From: a virus
Direction: 5' to 3' (one strand)
IMG/VR virus record: IMGVR_UViG_3300035704_000002
Span: 1 to 64,000 of that record
Length of the DNA: 64,000 nucleotides
Part shown: piece by piece, positions 6,968 to 15,076 of the stretch
Position numbering within the stretch: position 1 is the stretch's first letter
How the letters are laid out: each line of letters opens with the position of its first letter
Translations under genes and position numbers: made by a program
Notes under the pieces: generated by a model
What the model saw: the letters and a program-made list of their open reading frames with translations, nothing else
What the model was told of the DNA's origin: nothing
Databases searched by the model: none

Positions 6968-7283
6968 TGTCCCGCCTTTGGCTCGTTTCTACCTGACGCA
7001 AAAACTCCTCGGGGTGCCGCGACGGCATCATCACCCGGCAGCATTCATCCTCGCGCCACTGCCCGTCACGGAAGTTCAGCGTTCCCGCGTACACCGCGTT
7101 GTACTGCTCCTCTGTCATCGACTTGCCGGGGCACTCATCCGGCCATGCGCCTTCGAACGCCCGGCACCGCGTGCACGCCGACAAGCCACCCGCACAGAAC
7201 ATGCACGACCAGCCGCCGTCCTCATGCTCACCGGGGCACACGAAGTCGATGTGCCCGTCGGACTTCGCTTCCTGGTTGCTCAT
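6960..7283 (-). CDS. Zinc-ribbon-like protein, 107 aa
   Basis: Many cysteines in pairs: FVCPGEHEDGGWSCMFC, ACTRC and DECPG at about residues 15-52. They suggest one or two zinc sites, followed by a mixed domain (EEQYNAVYAGTLNFRDG). ATG 7283 is preferred over GTG 7292 because AGGTGATCACG stands in front of it. Function unknown. Confidence 0.65.
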   Translation of the reverse strand: MSNQEAKSDGHIDFVCPGEHEDGGWSCMFCAGGLSACTRCRAFEGAWPDECPGKSMTEEQYNAVYAGTLNFRDGQWREDECCRVMMPSRHPEEFLRQVETSQRRDSA

Positions 7284-7306
7284 CGTGATCACCTATTCCG
7301 TTTCAC

Positions 7307-7711
7307 TTAGCCGGGCCAGTAGTCCGCCAGGACGACCCGAGGCCGTGAGCGTGGCGTAGCGGAACCAATCCGTATGATTTTGAGTCGCTCCGGTCGCCAC
7401 TCGTTCGGCATCTGGTGGGGATGCCAGTGTGCTCCACGTGTGGCGCTTTTCGGGTTTAGCGCCATCGCGGCTTCCGGGGAGGCTGCGATGACCACAGCAC
7501 CGCAAAATTCGTCGTAATTTTGCTGGTCAACCCGCTTGATCAGGTAGATGTTCATGGTGTGTCCGGCTCGGCGGGCGCGCATCCGTGTCAGACGTTGCTG
7601 ATCCGTCGGCGCTGCCCAGCCGTGCCAGCCGACGGAGTCCGTGTAGCGCTGGCAGTGCATTCGTTGCGGGATGTCGCAGTGCCGGCACGCGTCCGGGTCG
7701 GCGATGATCAT
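7307..7711 (-). CDS. Hypothetical protein with CxxC ribbon, 134 aa
   Basis: The N-terminal CRHCDIPQRMHCQRY...GWHGW...RMRARR pattern (about 9-45) recurs in small actinophage proteins. The C-terminal half (AVVIAASPEAAMALNP) is a separate alpha/beta region. ATG 7711 overlaps the stop of the upstream 54-aa gene (ATGA). An internal ATG at 7555 could give the C-terminal half alone. Confidence 0.6.
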   Translation of the reverse strand: MIIADPDACRHCDIPQRMHCQRYTDSVGWHGWAAPTDQQRLTRMRARRAGHTMNIYLIKRVDQQNYDEFCGAVVIAASPEAAMALNPKSATRGAHWHPHQMPNEWRPERLKIIRIGSATPRSRPRVVLADYWPG

Positions 7712-7872
7712 TCGGTGCCGCGCCGAACAGGCGCGTTCTCGCGCGGCACGTTGGTGCTGACGAACGCGCCGGCCTCCCGGTAGGAGTTGCCCAGACCGAC
7801 CGGGTCTTGCGTCCACGTCACGATCACTTGATTCGGCGGGAAGGCCACCGTAAGCCTGTAAGTGGGCATCAT
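7708..7872 (-). CDS. 54-aa hypothetical protein
   Basis: It starts at ATG 7872 (or 7869), preceded by GGGAGCGCGA. It begins MMPTYRLTVAFPPNQVIVTW, a likely beta-hairpin, and ends in an ATGA overlap with the next gene. The overlap and ribosome binding site support it. Function unknown. Confidence 0.6.
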   Translation of the reverse strand: MMPTYRLTVAFPPNQVIVTWTQDPVGLGNSYREAGAFVSTNVPRENAPVRRGTE

Positions 7873-7896
7873 TCGCGCTCCCGTCCTTCCGCAGGA

Positions 7897-8334
7897 TCAG
7901 TCTTCTGTGGATTCGTCGCGGTTCAGCCAGAAGCAGGCGTCACTCCAGATTCGCGCCGCGCTGCGCGCCGGCCGCGTTCGCGGCGCCGAGTCGGGCCGCC
8001 GCGCGGTGCTCCAACCGGTCGGCCCATCCATGCGCGCTGCCCGGTCGGCCTCACGCTCCTCCATCGGGCGCGGGTCGTTGTCGATCTCGGGCTCGGCGAC
8101 GTCCAGACCGGCGGCGCGCAGTGCGGCCACGGCGGCGTTGATCATCCAGTTCTTGGCCAGACGATCGCGGCTCTGTCGGATGCCGCACATGCTCAGGCTG
8201 CGAAACCAGCGCCATCCCGAACCGGTCAGGATCCCGTAACTGCCGTCGCCGCGCGTCGTGCCCTGAACCAGGGTGCCCTCGGCGAAGCTGTGGGTAATGG
8301 TGATCACTGTGAGGCTCTCCTCGCTGGTGGACAC
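7897..8334 (-). CDS. Hypothetical protein, 145 aa
   Basis: A GTG at 8334 lies 7 nt after the -10 of the promoter at 8342-8370, so it is predicted leaderless. A compact N-terminal half (ITITHSFAEGTLVQGT, YGILTGSGWRWFRS) is followed by a helical segment and a basic, disordered tail. It is not recognised. Confidence 0.7.
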   Translation of the reverse strand: MSTSEESLTVITITHSFAEGTLVQGTTRGDGSYGILTGSGWRWFRSLSMCGIRQSRDRLAKNWMINAAVAALRAAGLDVAEPEIDNDPRPMEEREADRAARMDGPTGWSTARRPDSAPRTRPARSAARIWSDACFWLNRDESTED

Positions 8335-8341
8335 ACCTTTG

Positions 8342-8370
8342 AATATAGCCTGATTAACTAGGCTTGTCTA
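8342..8370 (-). promoter_or_regulatory. Family promoter/operator for the gene at 8334
   Basis: Minus strand: -35 TAGACA, 17-nt spacer AGCCTAGTTAATCAGGC, -10 TATATT, 7 nt to GTG. Confidence 0.85.
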
Positions 8371-8380
8371 GCTCGGGTAG

Positions 8381-8590
8381 CTAGCTTACCTGCTGCTGCG
8401 CCGCGATCTGCTCGCGTAGCCCGACCGGCGCCGCGCCCCACTTGTAGATGGCCAGAAGCCACCCGCCGTCCCGTTCGCGCTGTTGCCGGGATGCCCTTAC
8501 CTGACGCAGTGTTCCGATGTCCAGCTTGATCGGAACACTGTCCACGTAGGCCGGATGCGATCCCCACAGCGTCCATTCCCCGATAGTCAT
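8381..8590 (-). CDS. Hypothetical protein, 69 aa
   Basis: ATG 8590 follows AGAGGCC. It contains WTLWGSHPAYVDSVPIKLD and a basic helix (RQVRASRQQRER). It is the second gene of the unit starting at 9051. Function unknown. Confidence 0.65.
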   Translation of the reverse strand: MTIGEWTLWGSHPAYVDSVPIKLDIGTLRQVRASRQQRERDGGWLLAIYKWGAAPVGLREQIAAQQQVS

Positions 8591-8607
8591 TACGGCCTCT
8601 TTGGTGA

Positions 8608-9051
8608 CTAGTCGTTGTCCCAGATCTGCACGCTGAATGTGCCGTCAGAACCCTTGTACTGGGTTGCGCCGGGGTTGTTGTAGTAAATGCGCCCTTCGCC
8701 GTGGGCGCCGGAGTGCACCGTGCGGTAACCGCTCCGGCGACGCGGCTGGTAGTCCAAGGCGTCTTCGCCGGGCACTGGCTGGCGCTCGGGATGCTGTGAC
8801 ACAGCGGCCGGGTCGTTGCGGCTGAACTCCCACACCGCGTACTCCACGCCCAGCTTGGTGTTGGCGTTGTTGAGGTTCGTCGGGTAGACGATTGTGGTCG
8901 ACCCGTTCGACTTGCTGACGGTGACACGTTCGCCGATGCGCAGGTCGGCGGTCGGACCGATGATCATCCAGCAGTCGCGGGCGCGGGTGAAGACGGTACG
9001 ACCCGCCTTCACGTGCTCGAACAGCTGCCGCGCCTTGGCTTTTGCGTCCAT
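8608..9051 (-). CDS. Hypothetical protein, 147 aa
   Basis: A basic N-terminal helix (MDAKAKARQLFEHVKAG) precedes a beta-rich region (WMIIGPTADLRIGERVTVSK) and a C-terminal Gly/Tyr-rich part. ATG 9051 lies 6 nt after the -10 of the promoter at 9058-9086. Unrecognised. Confidence 0.75.
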   Translation of the reverse strand: MDAKAKARQLFEHVKAGRTVFTRARDCWMIIGPTADLRIGERVTVSKSNGSTTIVYPTNLNNANTKLGVEYAVWEFSRNDPAAVSQHPERQPVPGEDALDYQPRRRSGYRTVHSGAHGEGRIYYNNPGATQYKGSDGTFSVQIWDND

Positions 9052-9057
9052 AACTTA

Positions 9058-9086
9058 AGTGTAGCCTAGTTGACACGGCTTGTCGA
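9058..9086 (-). promoter_or_regulatory. Family promoter/operator for the gene at 9051
   Basis: Minus strand: -35 TCGACA, 17-nt spacer AGCCGTGTCAACTAGGC, -10 TACACT, 6 nt to ATG. Confidence 0.85.
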
Positions 9087-9099
9087 GCAGGAATGCCAG

Positions 9100-9127
9100 C
9101 CGGCCCGCACGAGATCGTGCGGGCCGG
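9100..9127 (-). terminator. Perfect palindromic hairpin terminator
   Basis: CCGGCCCGCAC pairs with GTGCGGGCCGG around GAGATC (11 bp, 6-nt loop). It lies just past the stop at 9141 and before the next promoter. Confidence 0.75.
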
Positions 9128-9140
9128 TCAGGTGGCGGGT

Positions 9141-10100
9141 TCACCAGCGCGGGAAGCGGATGTGCTCGTCGGTGTCCACGCTGCCCCAGTAGTTGCGGTC
9201 AAAGTGGTCAACCATCGAATCGGAGTTGTCGTAGTTGTACGCACCGTGAGCGCCCTGTACGGCTGCGTAGAACGCGGCGCACGCCGGGGTGGCTTCCTTG
9301 ATCGACTGGCCGTACTGGTCGGTGCTCTCGTTCCAACCCCACTCGGCCGGGATGCTGGAGATCTTGACGCGGATCGCGCCGCCGCCGGAGAAATACTCCG
9401 TCCGGACGCTGATCTTGATCTGCGCGGGCGCGTCGCCCAGCGGGTCGATCGTGGCGACCTCGCCCGGCTTCGGGGCGGTCCGCTTGCCCAGCTTGCGGGC
9501 CAGTTTGATGTCGGCGCGGATCCGGGCCGCGATCCGGGTGAGCGTCTCTCGACGCATCTCCTGGTACCGCTCGCCCATCCAGGCGCCGGGGTTGGTCAGC
9601 CACCGCTGGCCGTCGGCCAGCCGCGCGACGTCGGCGCCGGTGTCGTTGATGCCGGGCACGACGTAGGTGCTCAGCAGGACGGCCAGGCGATGGCGGGCGG
9701 CTTCCTGTTCGTTGGCGTCCACGTGCTCGGTGCGCTGTACCCAGTGGCGCAGTACCTTGTCTAGCTCTGGATTCACGCATCCCGCACGGGATTCACGAAT
9801 CACGATTGACGGGTGCTTGGTCAGCCATCGCTCGCACGCCGCCACGTCCTCCACGTCACCGCAGAGGTGGGCGCGCACAAGATCGCGGCGCACCAGCTCG
9901 CGCTCACGTTCCCGGCACACCGATTCGCGCGTTGCCGCGCCCGTCAGGACGGCCAGGCAGTCAGCGCACGGGTGTGGGCCGCGCTGGGTCACACGTTGGC
10001 CGCCCAGCGGCCACGGCCGGCCGCATGCGGGGCGTTGGTCGTCGGCCACCAGGTGCGTGCGGCGAGTGCCCGGCGCGATGAACCACTGGCGGCGCGCCAT
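9141..10100 (-). CDS. LPD29-like phage protein, 319 aa
   Basis: The C-terminal half (about 210-319) contains RTEYFSGGGAIRVKISSIP and YNYDNSDSMVDHFDRNYWGS, resembling the LPD29 'large polyvalent protein associated' domain of phages and mobile elements. The N-terminal part has a zinc-type region (CGRP...HPCADC) and a long helical middle. ATG 10100 overlaps the upstream TAA (TAATG). A role in DNA metabolism or host takeover is only a guess. Confidence 0.65.
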   Translation of the reverse strand: MARRQWFIAPGTRRTHLVADDQRPACGRPWPLGGQRVTQRGPHPCADCLAVLTGAATRESVCRERERELVRRDLVRAHLCGDVEDVAACERWLTKHPSIVIRESRAGCVNPELDKVLRHWVQRTEHVDANEQEAARHRLAVLLSTYVVPGINDTGADVARLADGQRWLTNPGAWMGERYQEMRRETLTRIAARIRADIKLARKLGKRTAPKPGEVATIDPLGDAPAQIKISVRTEYFSGGGAIRVKISSIPAEWGWNESTDQYGQSIKEATPACAAFYAAVQGAHGAYNYDNSDSMVDHFDRNYWGSVDTDEHIRFPRW

Positions 10101-10402
10101 TAGCACGCGACGCGCTCGTGCAGGGCGTAGCTGTTGGCGGCTGGCCGATCGGCGACAGTGGGCAAGCCTAGTCGAGTGTTGAGCTTGCCGCCGGGTAGTG
10201 GCCCGTCGGTGAGCGGCAGTACGGACACGGTGCCGAACTCGTAGAAGTGCGCCCACGAGTCGACCTTGACCGCTTCGGTGCGGGTCGACTCCACGAGGTC
10301 ATCCGCCTGTTCGCGCGTGTCGCAGGGGCCGGCCAGCAGTCCGATGGCGGCAGCGTTGCGCATGTAGACATAGAAGCAGTGGTTGTGCTTGGCGGCGCTC
10401 AT
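10100..10402 (-). CDS. Hypothetical protein, 100 aa
   Basis: The start overlaps the upstream stop (TGATG at 10402). Alternating hydrophobic strands (CFYVYMRNAAAIGLLAGP, EFGTVSVLPLTDG) suggest a small alpha/beta fold. Unrecognised. Confidence 0.65.
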   Translation of the reverse strand: MSAAKHNHCFYVYMRNAAAIGLLAGPCDTREQADDLVESTRTEAVKVDSWAHFYEFGTVSVLPLTDGPLPGGKLNTRLGLPTVADRPAANSYALHERVAC

Positions 10403-10620
10403 CACGTGCCGACGGCACTGGTGGCGAACAGGTCGCCCTCATCGGTGATCCAGGGCGTCGCGGCCGGCGCGTCGGCGCTGTAGGTGACTTCCCAGCCGCC
10501 GCTGATGGGCTTGATCAGCGCGCCGTAGCCCTGAAGTTCGATGAGCAGCACGGCGGCTGCGTCACCGCGCGCGGCGGCCAGACTGGTGGCGGCGGCGGTG
10601 GTGGTTTCGTTTGTCGTCAT
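10402..10620 (-). CDS. Hypothetical protein, 72 aa
   Basis: Thr/Ala-rich N-terminal helix (TTAAATSLAAARGDAAAVLL), then a beta-rich C-terminus. ATG 10620 lies 6 nt after the -10 at 10627-10632. Unrecognised. Confidence 0.7.
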   Translation of the reverse strand: MTTNETTTAAATSLAAARGDAAAVLLIELQGYGALIKPISGGWEVTYSADAPAATPWITDEGDLFATSAVGT

Positions 10621-10626
10621 GCCGCT

Positions 10627-10655
10627 AGTGTAGCCTAGCTAATTAGGCTGGTCAA
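10627..10655 (-). promoter_or_regulatory. Family promoter/operator for the gene at 10620
   Basis: Minus strand: -35 TTGACC, 17-nt spacer AGCCTAATTAGCTAGGC, -10 TACACT, 6 nt to ATG. The spacer is close to a perfect palindrome. Confidence 0.88.
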
Positions 10656-11146
10656 GCGATGACCAGATGGCTCCAGCCTTCATCGATCAACGAGGGAATG
10701 TCGCCTTTGATCTCGTCGTACATTTTGCGCACCACGTCTTCCGGAACGCGCCGCGAATATCCGCAGGCTGGGCACGCCGCCGCATCGCGGCGGGCGTTGC
10801 GCTCCAGCACGGTGCCCAGCGAAGGCAGCAGCACCCACGCCACGGTGTGCACGCGGTGCTGCTGGGCGACCGCGAGCAGGTTCAGTCGGTGCTCGCGGCG
10901 TGCGTTCGTCGCATCCCACACCACGCTCTCGCCCTGTCCCAGGTGTTGGTGCAGGCTGTCGAACGCGTTGTGCACCGCCTGTTCGGTGACGGACATGTCT
11001 TCCTCGCCACCACACGCGGACAACATCGACCGGTGCTGATCAATCGAAATTCGCGCGATACCGTTCAGCACCTTGTCGCAGTATGTGGTCTTTCCCGCGC
11101 CCGGCGGCCCGATCAACGCGAACAGGGTCGTTCCCGACACGATCAC
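10652..11146 (-). CDS. P-loop kinase of the polynucleotide kinase-like AAA_33 type, 164 aa
   Basis: The Walker A motif GPPGAGKTT lies at about residue 11. SIDQHRSML and VVWDATNARREHR (about 64-76) follow the PNK/zeta-toxin-like kinase layout, and a C-terminal CPACGYSRRVPEDVV forms the lid region. The GTG at 11146 is chosen because AAGGAG precedes it and it overlaps the upstream stop (GTGA). It probably phosphorylates a nucleic-acid 5' end or a small substrate. No phosphatase domain is present. Confidence 0.75.
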   Translation of the reverse strand: MIVSGTTLFALIGPPGAGKTTYCDKVLNGIARISIDQHRSMLSACGGEEDMSVTEQAVHNAFDSLHQHLGQGESVVWDATNARREHRLNLLAVAQQHRVHTVAWVLLPSLGTVLERNARRDAAACPACGYSRRVPEDVVRKMYDEIKGDIPSLIDEGWSHLVIA

Positions 11147-11475
11147 GACTGCTCCTTCTCCGCCGGGCGCACCCGTGGCGCCTGTTCGTCGGGAAACAGC
11201 CACCTGGCCTTGAAAATGGTGTGGTAGGCGTCCACCACGGCGGTCTCCTCGGCCGAGAACCACACCGCCCACTCGTGTCGGCATGCCTCGTTCGGACACT
11301 TCAGCTCGGCGCCGAGCCGGTCACGCAGCATCACTATCGGCGCGGTGCCGCATCGACACGGGGGCACGATCGGCCACGGATCGAAGAAACAGCGGTTCGT
11401 GGTGAAGCACTGGAACGAGTCGCACGGTGCGACCTGTGTCGACCGGAGAACGCATGGTTGGCCGGCGGTGCTCAC
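11143..11475 (-). CDS. Zinc-ribbon protein, 110 aa
   Basis: Cys pairs CRCG (about 42) and CPNEACRHEW (about 60) suggest a zinc ribbon, and the N-terminus has additional cysteines. GTG 11475 overlaps the upstream stop (GTGA) and the end overlaps the kinase start (GTGA). Translation with the kinase suggests a joint role. Unrecognised. Confidence 0.65.
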   Translation of the reverse strand: MSTAGQPCVLRSTQVAPCDSFQCFTTNRCFFDPWPIVPPCRCGTAPIVMLRDRLGAELKCPNEACRHEWAVWFSAEETAVVDAYHTIFKARWLFPDEQAPRVRPAEKEQS

Positions 11476-11612
11476 GACGCGGTCCGGTCACCACTGGTCG
11501 GCTCGATCAGCTCCGCGTCGGATGCCAAGCGGCGGAACGGATGCGCACCGAACCGTCGGGTGTCCCAGCGCGCGAACCACAGCACCACTATCAGCATGAT
11601 CGTTTCGGTCAC
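11472..11612 (-). CDS. 46-aa small protein, possibly membrane-associated
   Basis: GTG 11612 is preceded by CGAGGATGCC. The N-terminal VTETIMLIVVLWFARW is hydrophobic. The rest is polar and basic. It is linked to the next gene by GTGA. Confidence 0.5.
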   Translation of the reverse strand: MTETIMLIVVLWFARWDTRRFGAHPFRRLASDAELIEPTSGDRTAS

Positions 11613-11625
11613 GGCATCCTCGCGT

Positions 11626-11841
11626 TCAGGGCAGCCGGCGCACCGTGCGCGCCAGCATCTTGTGTGATGGTGGACCGTAGCGCCGCCAGTCCGCGCCGGG
11701 TACGAACTCCCAGCCACGCCGGTGCAGCAGGTCGCCGGTTGACGCGTTCCCCAGCACGATGCGCTCGTGCACGGCGTCGCTCTCGTCCACGATGATGGCG
11801 ATCGTGGCGTCGGTGCCCGTGGGTAATCGAAGTTCGAACAC
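11626..11841 (-). CDS. Hypothetical protein, 71 aa
   Basis: GTG 11841 starts a small beta-rich protein (FELRLPTGTDATIAIIVDES) with a basic C-terminus. No clear ribosome binding site; coupling from the upstream gene 12 nt away is likely. Unrecognised. Confidence 0.6.
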   Translation of the reverse strand: MFELRLPTGTDATIAIIVDESDAVHERIVLGNASTGDLLHRRGWEFVPGADWRRYGPPSHKMLARTVRRLP

Positions 11842-11853
11842 CGACGCCGGCCG

Positions 11854-12315
11854 CTAGTGGTCGGAGACGAAGAAGTCGATACTGGCCGCGCCGGTGGCGG
11901 CGGCGGGCGGGTCCGGCTCGGCGTAGTCCTCCAGCGGCCAGACCATCAGCATCTCCTGCGCCACGGCCAGTAACAACGCTTGGTTCCGCTCGTCCACGTC
12001 ACGCCACAGTGGCGGATGACCTGATTGGTGGCCGAACTCGGCGGCCACCCGTTCGGTTACCTCGTGCAGGCAGCGCGCGAACGTGGCGGCGTTGGGCAAC
12101 TTCGCGACCGCCTGTCGGATTAACTCGCGCAACTGGGCCACCTCCAGGCGTAGGGCCATCGTGTTGTCGGAGGGGACGGCGGTGTGCAGCACGACCTTGC
12201 TCGGGTCCAGCACGGCCCCGTCGTACTCCACCGCGATACCGAACAGCGCGCGCACCTGGTCGATCCGCTCGTGCCGTGCGCGATCCCTGGCCTTCGGGAT
12301 ACGGGAATAGTCCAT
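11854..12315 (-). CDS. Hypothetical helical protein, 153 aa
   Basis: Predicted mainly helical (ALRLEVAQLRELIRQAVAKL, HEVTERVAAEFG, ALLLAVAQEMLMVW), with an acidic, Ala-rich tail. It lies directly downstream of the HD hydrolase. Not recognised. Confidence 0.65.
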   Translation of the reverse strand: MDYSRIPKARDRARHERIDQVRALFGIAVEYDGAVLDPSKVVLHTAVPSDNTMALRLEVAQLRELIRQAVAKLPNAATFARCLHEVTERVAAEFGHQSGHPPLWRDVDERNQALLLAVAQEMLMVWPLEDYAEPDPPAAATGAASIDFFVSDH

Positions 12316-12321
12316 GATGTG

Positions 12322-13065
12322 TCAGCTTTCTGTCCAGGACGACGCGGTCACGACTTCGCGCCGCCGACCGGTCGTGTCACAGAGCGGGTGGTGGCCGTTC
12401 GGGCGCGGCACCCGGATGTCGCCCGCCCACGCCCGGCACGGGCACGTGGACGCGGTCTTGGTGCTCAACAGCTCGGCTACCCGCCGCGTCAGCTCGGCGT
12501 GCAGATCCAGCAGTTCGCGGAACTCGCCTGCGTAGCCGGCCATGTCCACGCGCTGGCGGCCCATTCGTTCGGTCAGCTCGGCCGCATCCATGCCCTGCTC
12601 GATCAGGCCGGTCGCGCCGTCCAGCAGGTGCACGATCTTGGGCAGGATCTTGTCCAACGCGCGCACGAATCGTGCCTCGGGCAGCACCTGACTCTCGTAC
12701 GCGCCGATCATGTGCGTGAAGTAGGGCAGCGTCGGCAGGAACTGCGTGTCCAGCCGCCGTATCGCCTCCTGCTCGGCCTCCGCTTTCGTGGCGGCCACCT
12801 CGGCCGTGAGGCGCAGCGTCGGCGTGTCACCGGCGTACACCTCGGGCGCGTCGTGGATCAGTGCGAACTGGGCCACCAGGCCGGGATTCAGGTCCGGGTA
12901 CCACAGTGCGGCCAGGGGGCAGGCCAGCCAGCCCAGCATGATCGTGTGATCGGCGTCGGACTCGGGAGTGACTCGGTCGGCGTGGTAGCAGGCCGTCCGG
13001 TCGATGCGGCCGAACCGCAAGGCCAGCGCGCCCAGCTCGATGATGGACTCGGTCAGATCAGTCAT
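12322..13065 (-). CDS. HD-domain phosphohydrolase, YfbR/HDDC-like
   Basis: 247 aa. HD motifs are visible: CYHADRV (about 27), ESDADHTIML (about 35-44) and ALIHDAPEVYAGD (about 68-80), then a helical domain. The pattern fits 5'-deoxynucleotidase or HD-type nucleotidases that adjust dNTP pools. The last 40 residues (CPCRAW..., HPLCDTTGRR) are an unusual Cys/His tail. ATG 13065 has GAAGGACGG upstream. The exact substrate cannot be read from sequence. Confidence 0.75.
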   Translation of the reverse strand: MTDLTESIIELGALALRFGRIDRTACYHADRVTPESDADHTIMLGWLACPLAALWYPDLNPGLVAQFALIHDAPEVYAGDTPTLRLTAEVAATKAEAEQEAIRRLDTQFLPTLPYFTHMIGAYESQVLPEARFVRALDKILPKIVHLLDGATGLIEQGMDAAELTERMGRQRVDMAGYAGEFRELLDLHAELTRRVAELLSTKTASTCPCRAWAGDIRVPRPNGHHPLCDTTGRRREVVTASSWTES

Positions 13066-13140
13066 GTTCCGTCCTTCGGGGTTGGCGTTTCGCTCGGTTG
13101 GTCGGTCGGGCGGATCAGACCAGCGGCGATCAGCTATTCA

Positions 13141-13593
13141 TCAGAGTTCGACCAGTTCACCGCTGATCGGCCAGCGCAGCACCGCGTGTTCTTTGCGGTG
13201 CGTCTGCCAGGTGCGACCCAGACCGGACTCCACATCGCTGAACCAGTAGCGCTCCACATCGCCCTGATCCTCACCGCTGCGTACCAGGTAGGCGTTCACG
13301 TCGCAGCACGATCCGGCCGCGAGCACTTGCGCGGCCATCTCGTCAAGATCCTTGGCCAGCTCAAAAGCATAGATCGGCTCATCACTGGCGGGCACGATTC
13401 CAGCTACGTAGAGCGCGATTCCGGTGCCGTACACCGGATCGGTGATCGAACGTTCCTCCACATGGAACATGGCGCCCATTCCGACACTGCGCTGTGAACG
13501 CATGCCGGGGAGGAACTTCTGGCTGGACAGTCGAGAAGCGTGGAACGGTGGCGTCACCGGGATCGTCCCGCTGATGCGCGAGTTGTAGCCCAT
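13141..13593 (-). CDS. Hypothetical protein, 150 aa
   Basis: Middle section has regular strands (VYGTGIALYVAGIV, AYLVRSGEDQGDVERYWF) with CC in the centre. It lies between the HD gene and an operon of unknown genes. The roughly 75 nt upstream of the HD gene contain only its ribosome binding site. Unrecognised. Confidence 0.65.
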   Translation of the reverse strand: MGYNSRISGTIPVTPPFHASRLSSQKFLPGMRSQRSVGMGAMFHVEERSITDPVYGTGIALYVAGIVPASDEPIYAFELAKDLDEMAAQVLAAGSCCDVNAYLVRSGEDQGDVERYWFSDVESGLGRTWQTHRKEHAVLRWPISGELVEL

Positions 13594-13596
13594 GGT

Positions 13597-14193
13597 TCAG
13601 TCCTCGCGATTGATCGGGGTCAGCACTTCGGGGGTCGCGCGTGGCGGCATTGCCGCGAGTGCTTTACGCACCAAGCGGCGGGCTTCGCGGATCTTCTCTC
13701 GCAGTGGACCGTCCGGATTGTGACGGCCGTCCTTGCCGATCGGCGCGAGCGGAAGCAAGTTGTGCACGGTATCCAGTGCGTCGGCGATATCGGTTCGCCC
13801 ACGGGCGATCAGCGCCGCGCGGGCCTGATCGAGAGTGTCTTTTGCGATTGTCATGCCGCGCCTACGACGTACCTGGAGGGACGCTGTTCGATACTGGGCA
13901 ACCAGCACCGGAATCGATGTCGCGTTCGCGTCGCGGCTGGTGAGGTGGAAGTGGTTGCGCCAGCGGCAGCAGTACGGGTGCTGTGTGATGCCGAGATCAC
14001 GTAGTGCCGCAACGGCTTTGCTGACCTGTTCCTCGCTGTCGAAGATGAGTTTCACGCTGCTCGGTGGGCCGCCCTGGGTGCACTGTTCAAACCGGCCAGG
14101 TACGAGCACGTCGTTCCGAACGAGCGGGCGGGCGTAGCGACTCGCTGCCAGCGCCGCCCTGGCGTCCCAGTCGGCGTAGTCCGGCCTGATCAT
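13597..14193 (-). CDS. Hypothetical protein, 198 aa
   Basis: ATG 14193 follows GGGAGAG. Residues 45-110 are alpha/beta (SVKLIFDSEEQVSKAVAALR, HPYCCRWRNHFHLTSRD). The C-terminal part is basic and helical (LREKIREARRLVRKALAAM). Function unknown. Confidence 0.65.
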   Translation of the reverse strand: MIRPDYADWDARAALAASRYARPLVRNDVLVPGRFEQCTQGGPPSSVKLIFDSEEQVSKAVAALRDLGITQHPYCCRWRNHFHLTSRDANATSIPVLVAQYRTASLQVRRRRGMTIAKDTLDQARAALIARGRTDIADALDTVHNLLPLAPIGKDGRHNPDGPLREKIREARRLVRKALAAMPPRATPEVLTPINRED

Positions 14194-14195
14194 GG

Positions 14196-14549
14196 TTACT
14201 CTCCCAGTCGCGCGTTCCCGCAAGCGATGCGGGCCGCGTCGCGGTCGAGTAGTTCGATCTGGGACTGGCGGACGGTGCGCCGCATCGGCGCGTCGGCGTG
14301 GACGCATACGGCCAGCGCGGCCAACTGTTCGCCGGAGATGGTGCGCCAGCCGGTCGCGGTGCCGTCGGTCTCGCGGTAGGTCAGCGCCTCGGCGAGCACC
14401 TCCAGTGTCGCGCGCACCGCGCGAGCGGCCTGGCGCACCTCTCGCTCGGCCGACGTGATGCTGTTGTCGGGCTGTTCGACAGCACCGATGGCGTGATCGA
14501 TCATCCGGTCCAGCGTGGTCTCGCCGGAGTCGGCGGGCAGGCGATCCAT
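14196..14549 (-). CDS. Hypothetical helical protein, 117 aa
   Basis: ATG 14549 follows GGGAGGAC. Almost entirely helical (EREVRQAARAVRATLEVLAE), ending in a basic region. Second gene of the unit that begins at 15041. Unrecognised. Confidence 0.7.
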   Translation of the reverse strand: MDRLPADSGETTLDRMIDHAIGAVEQPDNSITSAEREVRQAARAVRATLEVLAEALTYRETDGTATGWRTISGEQLAALAVCVHADAPMRRTVRQSQIELLDRDAARIACGNARLGE

Positions 14550-14552
14550 CGT

Positions 14553-15041
14553 TCAGTCCTCCCAGTTCAGGCGCGCGAGCACGGCGACGCGGCGCGGGTC
14601 GTCGGCGCGGTACATGTGGGCGGCGTAGGCCGGTTCGGGCTGTTCGTCCACGGCGTCGAGGTCGCGGCGTGTCTGTTCGACGGCGCCAGCGATGGTGCGC
14701 AACCGCTTGCCGGACAGCGCGCCGTAGTCGAAGTAGTGTTCACCGTTGATCAGGATCTCGATCGCGGAGAAGCCGTCGCGCTTGCGGCGGATCGCGGTGA
14801 TGCGCCGGCCCTTGTACTCCAGCGAGACGCGCGGGCGGCCCAAGCCCAGTTCGGGCAGGCGCGGGTCGTCGCCGTCGATGATGCCCTTGGCGGTGAACAC
14901 GAGATCGCGGTGGGCGGTGAGGCTGATGTGCTCGGACAGCGCCACGCCGTCGATCGTGGTGGTCATGCACTCAGTGCCGTTGCGTACGGTATCGGCAATG
15001 ACGATCTTGCGACCCTGGTGGTAGATCGTGGTGGTGGCCAT
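14553..15041 (-). CDS. Hypothetical protein, 162 aa
   Basis: First gene of its unit: ATG 15041 lies 6 nt after the -10 at 15048-15053. Repeated strands (IYHQGRKIVIADTV, LVFTAKGIIDGDD, VSLEYKGRRITAIRRKRDG) are followed by a C-terminal helix. Function unknown. Confidence 0.75.
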   Translation of the reverse strand: MATTTIYHQGRKIVIADTVRNGTECMTTTIDGVALSEHISLTAHRDLVFTAKGIIDGDDPRLPELGLGRPRVSLEYKGRRITAIRRKRDGFSAIEILINGEHYFDYGALSGKRLRTIAGAVEQTRRDLDAVDEQPEPAYAAHMYRADDPRRVAVLARLNWED

Positions 15042-15047
15042 GTTGCT

Positions 15048-15076
15048 AGTATAGCCTAGTTATCCGGGCTTGACTA
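15048..15076 (-). promoter_or_regulatory. Family promoter/operator for the gene at 15041
   Basis: Minus strand: -35 TAGTCA, 17-nt spacer AGCCCGGATAACTAGGC, -10 TATACT, 6 nt to ATG. Confidence 0.85.
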